Shown here: positions 31,407-41,640 of the stretch, piece by piece
Numbering within the stretch: the first letter of the stretch is position 1
Layout of the letters: every line of letters begins with the position of its first letter
Origin: Pseudomonas vranovensis DSM 16006
GTDB lineage: Bacteria > Pseudomonadota > Gammaproteobacteria > Pseudomonadales > Pseudomonadaceae
Direction of reading: 5' to 3'
Assembly: GCF_000425805.1 (NCBI RefSeq)
Contig: NZ_AUED01000001.1
Span: forward strand, 62,001-126,000
Length of the DNA stretch: 64,000 nucleotides
Position numbers and translations under genes: made by a program
The notes under the pieces: generated by a model
What the model saw: only the letters and a program-made list of their open reading frames with translations
Databases searched by the model: none
Told to the model about the DNA's origin: nothing

Positions 31407-31471
31407 GGCCTGCTTCCTTGGAAGTCCAGGGCCGTCCCCGATCAGTATTCGAGCCTGAGGTCGTCCTCAGG
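31397..31471 (-). promoter_or_regulatory. Guanidine-II (mini-ykkC) riboswitch with translational switch
   Basis: On the minus strand, P1 is CCTGAGGACGACCTCAGG (31454-31471): a perfect 7-bp stem with an ACGA loop. After 13 bases, P2 is CGGGGACGGCCCTG (31427-31440) with an ACGG loop. Paired hairpins with GG-ACGR-CC cores are the hallmark of guanidine-II RNAs. The P2 strand can instead join a longer hairpin (31397-31443; GATCGG/CCGATC, ACGGCC/GGCCGT, CTTCC/GGAAG) that hides the AAGGAAG ribosome site and GTG start. Ligand-stabilised P1/P2 would free them, giving an ON switch. Confidence 0.8.
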
Positions 31472-31495
31472 TGAGCGTGTCATGTAGCGTTCGGG

Positions 31496-31524
31496 ACTGT
31501 ACTGATTTTTCTCGCGGATGCCAA
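31496..31524 (-). promoter_or_regulatory. Predicted sigma70 promoter of the riboswitch operon
   Basis: Minus strand TTGGCA (31519-31524), 17-base spacer, TACAGT (31496-31501). Transcription would start about 15-20 bases before the first riboswitch hairpin and lies just after the end of the Ppx/GppA gene. Confidence 0.6.
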
Positions 31525-31543
31525 CGCTTGTGTCCGTTTGACC

Positions 31544-32479
31544 TCAACGCTGTTGCATCAAACCATGCAGCAGACCAAACCTGAGCCCTGGCTCGGATGG
31601 CGTCATTTCGGTAACCCCGAACGCCTTGAAGGCTGCCAGCATGATTGCCAGGCCACCGGGCAACACGTTCTGGCGATGGGGCTGCAAACCGCCCAGGTGG
31701 GTGCAGTTGACATGCCCGGCCTCGAGCAGCAACACCGCCAGGCGCAAGAGGCCGCGATAGGTGATCCCACCTTCGCCACAGTCGTTCAAGGCATTGGCCC
31801 TGAGCACTTTGGCCAGCATTCGGGCGGTGCCGGATGAGCCGATTGCCTGCTGCCAGCCCAAGTGACGATAACGACGGGCGACTTTCTCGAACTGCAGCGT
31901 GGCGCAGCGCTCGGCGTCCAGCAGTGCCTGTGCCGATACCAGGCCGCCGGGGAAAAAACGTGTACTCCAGGTGCCGCTGCCGATGGTAAGGCTTTCGGTC
32001 AGCAGGGCCTGCTCGCCCCGGCCCAGTATCAGCTCGGTGGAGCCGCCGCCGATGTCCACTACCAGGCGCATGGCATCGGACGCAGGGATGCGATGGCTGA
32101 CGCCGGCGTACACCAATTTGGCCTCTTCTTCGCCCGAGATCACATCAATGGGAAACCCCAGGTGACGCTGGGCATCGCTCAAAAACAGCCTGGCGTTCGC
32201 CGCTTCGCGGACGGCACTGGTGGCCACTGCGCGCACGCGTCCAGGCTCGAAACCGCGCAGTTTCTTACCGAAGCGGGCGAGGGCTTGCCAGCCCCGGTCC
32301 AGCGCCAGTTCATCCAGGGCACCCCCGTGCAGGCCCTCGGCCAGACGGACGGGTTCGCGCAAGGACTTCACCTCTTCGATGACCCATTGCCGGTTCCGCT
32401 TGACCGGTTGGCCGATCATCATGCGAAACGCATTGGACCCCAGGTCAATGGCCGCAAACAGGGAGGTGTCGCTTTTCAT
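31544..32479 (-). CDS. Ppx/GppA-family phosphatase
   Basis: 311 residues, actin/ASKHA fold. LFAAIDLGSNAFRMMIGQ (about 8-25) is the first phosphate loop and LVVDIGGGSTELILG (about 138-152) the second; the catalytic Glu is in SGEEEAKLVYAG. Full-length exopolyphosphatase is near 500 residues, so this is the short form without the C-terminal HD-like part. It may hydrolyse polyphosphate ends or pppGpp; the sequence does not decide. SD AAGGAACA lies upstream of the ATG. Confidence 0.88.
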   Translation of the reverse strand: MKSDTSLFAAIDLGSNAFRMMIGQPVKRNRQWVIEEVKSLREPVRLAEGLHGGALDELALDRGWQALARFGKKLRGFEPGRVRAVATSAVREAANARLFLSDAQRHLGFPIDVISGEEEAKLVYAGVSHRIPASDAMRLVVDIGGGSTELILGRGEQALLTESLTIGSGTWSTRFFPGGLVSAQALLDAERCATLQFEKVARRYRHLGWQQAIGSSGTARMLAKVLRANALNDCGEGGITYRGLLRLAVLLLEAGHVNCTHLGGLQPHRQNVLPGGLAIMLAAFKAFGVTEMTPSEPGLRFGLLHGLMQQR

Positions 32480-32585
32480 CGAGTGTTCCTTGCTCGTTCA
32501 TCGGTAACGCTGAAAGCGTGGGCGATGATCTTGCCACTCGATCCATGACATGAAGATGACAGCGTAGGAGCGTTGCACCGCTACT

Positions 32586-32705
32586 CCTACCTGGCGACTG
32601 CTGTGCAGTCGATCGCGGCCTCGTTTCTCGTCAGCGACTACAGATGGCCCGCGTAGCCGCTGGCGACAACCTGCGATCGACCGCACAGCGGTCGTGGTTC
32701 ACGAC
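32586..32705. repeat. Composite REP unit, copy A (about 120 bases)
   Basis: Begins CCTACCTGGCGACTGCT and ends in the AGCGGTCGTGGTTC block. A second copy lies at 47097-47216 and the last half recurs at 46966-47030. It is non-coding, with several internal palindromes, between the small membrane peptide gene and the Ppx/GppA gene. Confidence 0.75.
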
Positions 32706-32722
32706 AATTGCACCAAGGGTTT

Positions 32723-32806
32723 TTACAGTGGAGAGATGGTGCCCAGCGCGCCGATACCGATAGCCAGCACCAGAAAGCCAACCACGAAAAATGCAAGCTT
32801 GCCCAT
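32723..32806 (-). CDS. 27-residue single-helix membrane peptide
   Basis: Encodes MGKLAFFVVGFLVLAIGIGA followed by LGTISPL. An ATG with GGAG five bases upstream opens the frame. Nearly the whole chain is one hydrophobic helix, flanked by a Lys at the N-terminus. Small inner-membrane peptides of this form are common in pseudomonads; function unknown. It lies downstream of katG on the same strand, after that gene's terminator, so it probably has its own promoter. Confidence 0.6.
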   Translation of the reverse strand: MGKLAFFVVGFLVLAIGIGALGTISPL

Positions 32807-32920
32807 AGGAACTCCGAATTGAACAGGAAAGAGGCAAACGCGCCTTACAGGGCTTTATTGTCGGAGTCTCAGGCCATGCATTACAGATGCAGATAGCGCA
32901 GAAAAATACGCATCAGAATA

Positions 32921-32960
32921 AAAAAACGCCCCGGCCTGAACCCTCAAGCCGGGGCGTTTT
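32921..32960 (-). terminator. Intrinsic terminator of katG
   Basis: Inverted repeat CGCCCCGGC / GCCGGGGCG with a loop of about 12 bases; on the minus strand it is followed by seven or more T. It lies 10 bases after the katG stop. Confidence 0.9.
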
Positions 32961-32970
32961 GGCGTGCCTC

Positions 32971-35634
<2,664 letters not shown>

Positions 35635-35653
35635 GACAATAAGAGTCATTATC
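35635..35653 (+). promoter_or_regulatory. Fur box upstream of the sigma factor gene
   Basis: GACAATAAGAGTCATTATC matches the 19-base Fur consensus GATAATGATAATCATTATC at 15 positions. It lies 22 bases before the ATG of the FecI-like gene, overlapping the likely promoter, so iron should repress the operon. Confidence 0.75.
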
Positions 35654-35675
35654 ACTCGCGAATTTTTCCCTCGTC

Positions 35676-36197
35676 ATGCCCGCCAACGATCTCTCCCTGC
35701 GCAGTGCCGTCAATGATTTGTATTGCGACCATCATGACTGGCTCAATGGCTGGCTGCGCAAGCGCCTGGGCAACCGCTGCGATGCAGCGGACTTGGCGCA
35801 GGACACGTTCGTACGGGTCCTCAAGGCGCGCAACGCACTGGAGATTCGCGAGCCGCGGCCTTACCTGTCGAGGATCGCCAAGGGCTTGTTGATCGACCTG
35901 TTCCGCCGCCGCTCGCTGGAGCAATCGTATCTGCACGCGCTGGCCGCCATGCCCGAAGCGCAGCAACCCTCACTGGAGGAGCAGGCGATCTTGTTGCAGG
36001 CGCTGGTGGACATCGACCGCCTGCTGCACGGCTTGGGCACCAAGGTCCGGCAGGCGTTCATCCTTTCCCAGTTCGACGGCCTGACCTATGCGCAGATTGC
36101 CGAGCGGTTGAACATCAGCCCTCGCACCGTCAACACCTACATGGCCAAGGCCATGGAGCATTGCTGCCTGATGCAAGTCCAGATGCAGCAGGCATGA
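35676..36197 (+). CDS. FecI-like ECF sigma factor (iron-starvation type)
   Basis: 173-residue ECF sigma factor. Region 2 includes CDAADLAQDTFVRVLKAR (about 32-49) and PYLSRIAKGLLIDLFRRR; region 4 includes QAFILSQFDGLTYAQIAERL and ISPRTVNTYMAKAM (about 128-165). It directs transcription of an outer-membrane receptor gene when the receptor signals through FecR. A Fur box sits just upstream. Its stop overlaps the start of the FecR-like gene by four bases. Confidence 0.94.
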   Translation: MPANDLSLRSAVNDLYCDHHDWLNGWLRKRLGNRCDAADLAQDTFVRVLKARNALEIREPRPYLSRIAKGLLIDLFRRRSLEQSYLHALAAMPEAQQPSLEEQAILLQALVDIDRLLHGLGTKVRQAFILSQFDGLTYAQIAERLNISPRTVNTYMAKAMEHCCLMQVQMQQA

Positions 36198-37150
36198 GCC
36201 TTTCCCCCGCCGAATCAAAAGCCATTCGCGCTGCGGCCCAGTGGTATGCGCGGCTGCGCTCCGGTGTGGCGAGCGACGCGGATCGGGCTGCCTGGAACGA
36301 CTGGCTGCTCGCCGACCCTGTGCACCGGCAGGCCTGGCAACGGATGGCGGCGGTGGGTGAGCAGATGGCGAATGTGCCGGGCGCGCTGGCGGGGCCTGCA
36401 TTGCGCGGGGTTGATCGCTCCCGGCGCCAGGTGCTGGGCAGTGTGCTGGTATTGGCGTCTGCCGCATCCGTAGGCTGGTTGGGTTGGCGCAGTGAAACCT
36501 CGCGGAGCCTGTTTGCCGATTTTCGTACCGCAGTGGGCGAGCGCCGTGAGTTCCGCCTGGCCGATGGCAGTACCTTGCTGCTCAACACCGACACCACCGT
36601 CAATCTGCGCTTCGACGCTCAACAGCGTGTACTGGAACTGGTGCGCGGCGAGATCCTTGTGAGTACTGCAGCCGATCCGTTGCAGCGGCCGTTCAAGGTC
36701 GTGACCGGCCATGGCGAGGTGCTGGCGCTGGGTACCCGCTTCATCGTTCGGTCCCTGGGGCAGATGCGTGACGTGGCAGTGATCGAGAAAGCGGTGCAGG
36801 TCAGCGTGCCGGGTGGTGGCTCCGCGGTGCGTGTAGAGGCAGGCCAGTCCGTTGATTTCGGCGGCGGCGCATTGGGTGGGCTGCGCCACAACGATGCATC
36901 GGTGGGGGCCTGGCAACAGGGCAGCATCATCGCCATCGACCGCCCCCTGGCAGAACTGTTGGCCGACCTGTCGCGCTACCGCAGTGGCATCTTGCGCTGT
37001 GATCCACGCATTGCCCGATTGAAGGTGTCCGGCGCGTTTCCCATCGATGACACCGACAGGGCACTGGCGGCGCTGGAGAGCGGATTTTCACTACGGGTTA
37101 CCCGGTACAGCCGCTATTGGGCCAGTGTTTCAGGCCATGATGTGCATTGA
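36194..37150 (+). CDS. FecR-like anti-sigma/sigma regulator
   Basis: Inner-membrane regulator that passes the receptor signal to the sigma factor. The ATG at 36194 overlaps the sigma gene stop, giving 318 residues. The N-terminal DUF4880-type part has AAAQWYARLRSGVASDADRAAW-like sequence (about 14-35), a membrane helix lies at about 82-99 (VLGSVLVLASAASVGWLGW), and the FecR domain contains FRLADGSTLLLNTDTTV. The periplasmic C-terminus ends with an STN-like region for contact with the receptor. Confidence 0.92.
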   Translation: MSLSPAESKAIRAAAQWYARLRSGVASDADRAAWNDWLLADPVHRQAWQRMAAVGEQMANVPGALAGPALRGVDRSRRQVLGSVLVLASAASVGWLGWRSETSRSLFADFRTAVGERREFRLADGSTLLLNTDTTVNLRFDAQQRVLELVRGEILVSTAADPLQRPFKVVTGHGEVLALGTRFIVRSLGQMRDVAVIEKAVQVSVPGGGSAVRVEAGQSVDFGGGALGGLRHNDASVGAWQQGSIIAIDRPLAELLADLSRYRSGILRCDPRIARLKVSGAFPIDDTDRALAALESGFSLRVTRYSRYWASVSGHDVH

Positions 37151-37282
37151 CAGGGCGCTTGCTGCGCAGCCTGGTGGCAGCGGCTACAGCACCTAATTTT
37201 TTTGCATTTGCACTTTTGCTGCGCATCGTTCGGCTCATCCCTCAATGAGTTTCTATTGATCGATTGTTGGGGGAGGGTACGC

Positions 37283-39757
37283 ATGTCCGGGGTGTTCAAA
37301 AAAGGTCGTCTGGGGAGCGCAGTAGCGGTCGGGCTGCTGGCGGCAACGGCGGCGGGTGGATGGTCGACGGCAACGCTGGCAGCGCAGGTGCCGGCGCAGC
37401 AGCGGGTGCAAACTTTCGACATCGCCGGTGGCAGCCTGACCGAGGTGCTCAGCCATTTCGCCAGTGCCGCAGGCGCAGCGATTTCCTTCGATGCGCGCCA
37501 GACCCAGGGCTTGCACTCGCCGGGGCTCAAAGGCGCGTTTGGGGTCAGCGAAGGCTTCGCGAGGATACTGGCCGGGAGCGGGCTGCAAGCTGTCCCCCAG
37601 GCCAACGGCACCTATGTACTGTTGCCAGTGGCAACGAGCGGTTCGGCACTGGAGCTGGGTGTGACCAACGTCGATGGCCAAACGCTGGGCGCCACCACGG
37701 AGAACAGCGGCTCGTACACCACCGGTGCCGTGACCATCGGCAAGGGCGAGCACAGCCTCAAGGAAACGCCGCAATCGGTCACGGTGATGACCCGCAAGCT
37801 GCTCGATGACCAGAACCTCACCACCATCGACCAGGTGATGGAGAAGACCCCGGGCATCACCGTGTACGACTCGACCATGGGCGGTAAATACTTCTATTCG
37901 CGCGGCTTTCGCATGTCGGGGCAGTATCAGTACGACGGCGTGCCGCTGGACATGGGCAACCTCTATGTCCAGGCCGACAGCTTCAGTGGCGACATGGCGT
38001 ACTACGATCGGGTCGAAGTGCTGCGCGGTGCTGCAGGCATGATGAAAGGCGCCGGGGGCACCGCCGGCGGGGTCAACTTCGTGCGCAAACGCGGCCAGGC
38101 GGCCGCGCATACCGACATCACGCTGTCCGCTGGCACGTGGGACAACTATCGCGCGCAGGTCGATACCGGTGGCCCGCTCAACAGCACCGGCACGCTGCGT
38201 GGCCGGGCGGTCGCCGCCGAGCAGAGCCGGCACTATTTCATCGACGACGCCAGTCGCAAGGACCAGGTCTACTACGGTGCCCTCGACGCTGACCTGAACC
38301 CGGACACCACGGTCGGGCTGGGTATTGCCTATGAGGATGTCGATGCCAACCCATGCTGGGGTGGGCTGCCGCGCTACCGCGACCGCAGCGACCTGAACCT
38401 CAGCCGCTCGACCTGCCTGGACCCTTCGTGGAACACCTGGCGCAGCAAGCGCACCACCTTCTTTGGTGACCTCAGGCACCAGATCAATGACGACTGGGCC
38501 CTGAAGGTTGCCGGCGTCTATTCAAAAAACACCCAGGACATCAAGTACGCATTCGCCTCCGGCGCCGTCACACCCGGCGTGGATACCACCGGCATGCTGG
38601 GCAGCCTGTACAACTACGACCAGGTGGATTACGGCCTCGACGCCTACGTGGATGGCAGATTCGAGGGCTTTGGCCAGCAGCATGAGCTGGTGGTGGGCCT
38701 CAATGCCAGCCGGGCGAAAAAGGACGATTTCTACTCGGTGGCGTTTCTGCCGCAGCGCCAGAATGTGTTCAACCCCGACAAACACATTCCTGAGCCGAGC
38801 GACAGCTACTTCATCGACAATTCATCCCGTGGCGGGCCGGTCAATTCGGTGACCAAGCAAAAAGGCGTGTACTCGACCTTGCGCCTGAAACTGGCGGATC
38901 CACTGACGTTCGTCGCCGGTGGCCGGGTGAGCTGGTATAGCTCCGACACCGATTACGACTTCATCAACACCGGCACTTCGCAGCACGCCAGCACCACGGA
39001 GACCGGCCAGGTCACGCCCTTCGCCGGCCTGCTGCTGGACCTGAACGAGAACCTCACGGCCTATGCCAGTTATGCAGAGATCTTCACCCCCCAAGGCAAC
39101 TACCGTTCCGAGGACGGTTCGACGCTCAAGCCACTGGTGGGCCAGAGTTATGAACTGGGGATCAAGGGCGCCTGGTTCGACGGTCGCCTGAACAGCGCCT
39201 TCAACCTGTTCCGCACGATCCAGAAAGACCAGGCGCAGACCGACTACAACTCATCCTGCCCGTCGTCCGATGGCTATTGCTATGTCAATGCCGGCAAGGT
39301 TCGCGCCCAGGGTTTCGAGGCCGAGATCAGCGGTGAAGTCATCGAGCGCCTGCAACTGCTCGCCGGTTACACCTACACCCAGACCAAAACCCTCGAAGAC
39401 ATCGACACCAGCCTGGATGGCGCTGCCTTCAACACCTATGTGCCGCGGCACATGCTGCGCTTGTGGGGAGACTATGCACTGGGCGGCTCGTTGGAGCGGT
39501 TCACCCTCGGTGCGGGCGTGAACGCACAGAGTGACAACTTCCGGGTTTCACCTTCCAGTAACGAAAAAATCAGCCAGTCGGGGTATGCGATCTGGAATGG
39601 CCGCATCGGCTACCGCATCGATGACACCTGGTCGGTTGCGCTCAATGGCAACAACCTGTTCGACAAACGCTACTACGCCACCATCGGTACCGAGGCGTTC
39701 GGCAACTACTATGGCGAACCGCGCAACTTCATGGTGTCGGTCAAGGCGAGTTTTTGA
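37283..39757 (+). CDS. TonB-dependent siderophore receptor with signalling domain
   Basis: Outer-membrane receptor for a ferric siderophore. The ATG at 37283 has GGGAGGG close upstream; this gives 824 residues. A signal peptide (about 1-34, ending TLAA) leads to an N-terminal STN signalling domain (about 42-115), then the plug, with KETPQSVTVMTRKLLDDQNL and RGFRMSGQYQYDGVP, and a 22-strand barrel ending VKASF. The STN domain plus the FecI/FecR genes upstream make a complete cell-surface signalling system. The siderophore is not identifiable; FpvA/FhuE-like members take pyoverdines or hydroxamates. Confidence 0.94.
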   Translation: MSGVFKKGRLGSAVAVGLLAATAAGGWSTATLAAQVPAQQRVQTFDIAGGSLTEVLSHFASAAGAAISFDARQTQGLHSPGLKGAFGVSEGFARILAGSGLQAVPQANGTYVLLPVATSGSALELGVTNVDGQTLGATTENSGSYTTGAVTIGKGEHSLKETPQSVTVMTRKLLDDQNLTTIDQVMEKTPGITVYDSTMGGKYFYSRGFRMSGQYQYDGVPLDMGNLYVQADSFSGDMAYYDRVEVLRGAAGMMKGAGGTAGGVNFVRKRGQAAAHTDITLSAGTWDNYRAQVDTGGPLNSTGTLRGRAVAAEQSRHYFIDDASRKDQVYYGALDADLNPDTTVGLGIAYEDVDANPCWGGLPRYRDRSDLNLSRSTCLDPSWNTWRSKRTTFFGDLRHQINDDWALKVAGVYSKNTQDIKYAFASGAVTPGVDTTGMLGSLYNYDQVDYGLDAYVDGRFEGFGQQHELVVGLNASRAKKDDFYSVAFLPQRQNVFNPDKHIPEPSDSYFIDNSSRGGPVNSVTKQKGVYSTLRLKLADPLTFVAGGRVSWYSSDTDYDFINTGTSQHASTTETGQVTPFAGLLLDLNENLTAYASYAEIFTPQGNYRSEDGSTLKPLVGQSYELGIKGAWFDGRLNSAFNLFRTIQKDQAQTDYNSSCPSSDGYCYVNAGKVRAQGFEAEISGEVIERLQLLAGYTYTQTKTLEDIDTSLDGAAFNTYVPRHMLRLWGDYALGGSLERFTLGAGVNAQSDNFRVSPSSNEKISQSGYAIWNGRIGYRIDDTWSVALNGNNLFDKRYYATIGTEAFGNYYGEPRNFMVSVKASF

Positions 39758-39892
39758 GGGTGACCTTGTGGGAGCCGGGCTTGCCGGCGATCGACCGCTC
39801 AGCGGTCGCATTCCACACGCCACGTGATCGGCATGCCGCCCTGGTCTCATCGCTGGCACGCTAGCGCCCACGGGGTACTGTGCGCCAGCTTC

Positions 39893-40756
39893 TCAACCGG
39901 CAGCAGATCGCTGCCGCTTTACCCGGTACATATCGTCATCGGCATGGCTGAGCAATGTATCGGCATCTTCCCCGTCCTGGGGGTAGCAGGCCACGCCGAC
40001 ACTGCAGGACGGCATTCTTATGCCGTCAAACCCTTCACCCAGCGGCTCGGCCATCACTGCAACGATACGCGCCACGGCCTCATGCACCACATCCGGAGAC
40101 TGGACATCGGTCAACAGTATCGTGAACTCGTCACCACCCATCCGGGCCACGGTGTCGGTCTCCCGTACACAGTGCTCCAGTCGCCGGGCAATGGCGCAAA
40201 GCACCCGGTCGCCCGCCGCATGGCCGTGGCCATCGTTAATGCCCTTGAAGTCATTGATGTCGAGAAACAGCAACGCCAGTGTGCTGTTGTGGCGTTGCGC
40301 CGTGCGCAGGGCTGTGCCCAGCCGGTCATTGAAAACCGAGCGGTTGATGAGTTTTGTCAGCGGATCATGGTGGGCGAGAAACCGCAGTTCTTCTTCGGCC
40401 TGCCACAGGGCCGTCACATCTCGGGCGACACCGATCCGCGCGCCCACATCCTCGGACCAGAAAGCCGCCCAGAGGATATGCACGATACTGCCATCCTTGC
40501 GGATATAGCGGTTGCGAAAATCGACGTGGGAATGACCATTCATTACCCGGATGATCGAGGCACGCGTGGCCGCCAGGTCGTCAGGGTGCATATAGTCTGT
40601 GATCGGCGTGCCGACCAGCTCTTCGGCACGGTAGCCGAGCAGCGTCTGGCAGGCATCACTGACAAAGGCGATCTGGTTGTCCCGGTCGACTACAAAGACC
40701 GTGTCCAGCATCAGGTGGATCAGCTTGGGGTAAAGGGCTTGGAGGTCAACGGGCAT
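39893..40756 (-). CDS. PAS-GGDEF diguanylate cyclase
   Basis: Makes cyclic-di-GMP. The 287 residues have an N-terminal PAS sensor (about 10-125; VDRDNQIAFVSDACQTLLGY) and a C-terminal cyclase domain (about 128-285). The active-site loop is intact, RMGGDEFTILL, and the substrate-binding NDGHGHAAGD is present, so catalysis is likely. No membrane helices. A putative inhibitory RxxD motif is not clear. It is convergent with the TonB receptor gene across a REP element. Confidence 0.92.
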   Translation of the reverse strand: MPVDLQALYPKLIHLMLDTVFVVDRDNQIAFVSDACQTLLGYRAEELVGTPITDYMHPDDLAATRASIIRVMNGHSHVDFRNRYIRKDGSIVHILWAAFWSEDVGARIGVARDVTALWQAEEELRFLAHHDPLTKLINRSVFNDRLGTALRTAQRHNSTLALLFLDINDFKGINDGHGHAAGDRVLCAIARRLEHCVRETDTVARMGGDEFTILLTDVQSPDVVHEAVARIVAVMAEPLGEGFDGIRMPSCSVGVACYPQDGEDADTLLSHADDDMYRVKRQRSAAG

Positions 40757-40826
40757 AGGTCAGGCACGCCTGGTGGGTATTGCCTGATCATAGCCCGCGC
40801 CCCTGGGGTCACAGCAATAGTCGTTT

Positions 40827-41072
40827 CTAGAAGGTACCGCGCAAGGTCAGCATGTAGTTGCGCGGCGCTCCGTACCCGTTGCCGCCATCGCTGGAGTTGA
40901 CCGTCTGGTAGTAGGTTTTGTCGAAGAGGTTGTTGGCGTTGACCTGCGCGGGCCAGTGCTGGTCGATCGTGTACTCGACCAGGCAGTTCCACACCGCATA
41001 TGCCGTACGGGCAGGCGCGAGTGGCGTCGGTCGAGGTGACCTACGACGGGTAAGCGAGCTGATCAACGGCAT
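40827..41072 (-). pseudogene. C-terminal remnant of a TonB-dependent receptor
   Basis: Only the last 55-60 residues of a siderophore receptor barrel survive: from AYAVWNCLVEYTIDQHWPA through NANNLFDKTYYQTV to NYMLTLRGTF with the terminal Phe. The upstream part of the frame (before about 41005) has no receptor-like sequence, so the gene's 5' two-thirds or more is gone. Its stop lies close to the promoter side of the diguanylate cyclase gene. Confidence 0.85.
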
Positions 41073-41193
41073 TTAAAGCGAAGCTGCCTTAGAACTTTTT
41101 CCGGTTTGCCGGTCTATGTGGATAGGCACATTCGGTTGCAAGGTGCAGCCGGATGGCCACACATTCATACGATCAGCAGAGGTTGTCTCGCTC

Positions 41194-41559
41194 ATGAAAT
41201 TCCATGTCCCACGGATGGTGCTCTTTGGCCTGTTCGCGTTCGCGGCAATGGGCTCGGCATCGGCAACACAGATCAAGACCGCACCTGTGCAAGTTGCAGC
41301 CGTACAGGTTGCCGGTAACCCCTGGGCTACCCTGGCCAGTGAGCAGGCGGGGCCGGTGTTGGCCCATGACGACCGCTACCGGCATGACCACCGTTGGGAT
41401 GATCGTCGAGATGACTGGCGCCGCGACAACTGGCGCCGGGATCAATGGCGCAGGGAGCAGGCGCGCCGCGAAGCTGCCCGCCATCGTGATTGGGAGCGCC
41501 ACCATGACCGGGCCATGCGTCATCGTTACGAGGACGACCGCCGCTACTACCGTCGCTAG
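41194..41559 (+). CDS. Exported Arg/Asp/Trp-rich small protein
   Basis: 121 residues from the ATG at 41194. A signal peptide (about 1-25, ending GSASA) is followed by an Ala/Val/Gln stretch and then, from about residue 60, a highly charged repeat region built from RRDxWRR-like units (DDWRRDNWRRDQWRREQ). It ends in DDRRYYRR. No domain is recognised. The composition suggests a periplasmic or secreted acid/base-rich, disordered protein. An upstream frame start at 41116 lacks a ribosome site. Confidence 0.75.
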   Translation: MKFHVPRMVLFGLFAFAAMGSASATQIKTAPVQVAAVQVAGNPWATLASEQAGPVLAHDDRYRHDHRWDDRRDDWRRDNWRRDQWRREQARREAARHRDWERHHDRAMRHRYEDDRRYYRR

Positions 41560-41565
41560 TGCAAT

Positions 41566-41634
41566 CGATCGTGGGACAAGCCCGCTCCTAGCGGATTTGT
41601 GTTGCCCAGGTGGGAGCGGGCTTGCCCCGCGATC
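41566..41634. repeat. REP palindrome between convergent genes
   Basis: GATCGTGGGACAAGCCCGCT and its near-complement GAGCGGGCTTGCCCCGCGATC flank a loop of about 25 bases. It separates the exported Arg-rich gene from the convergent LysR gene. Confidence 0.85.
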
Positions 41635-41640
41635 AATTGC

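Noticed and set aside
31397..31543. yybP-ykoY (manganese) or M-box riboswitch in front of the antiporter gene
   Set aside because: The conserved GGGGAGUAG-type segment of yybP-ykoY and the M-box core are absent, while the two ACGR loops fit guanidine-II.
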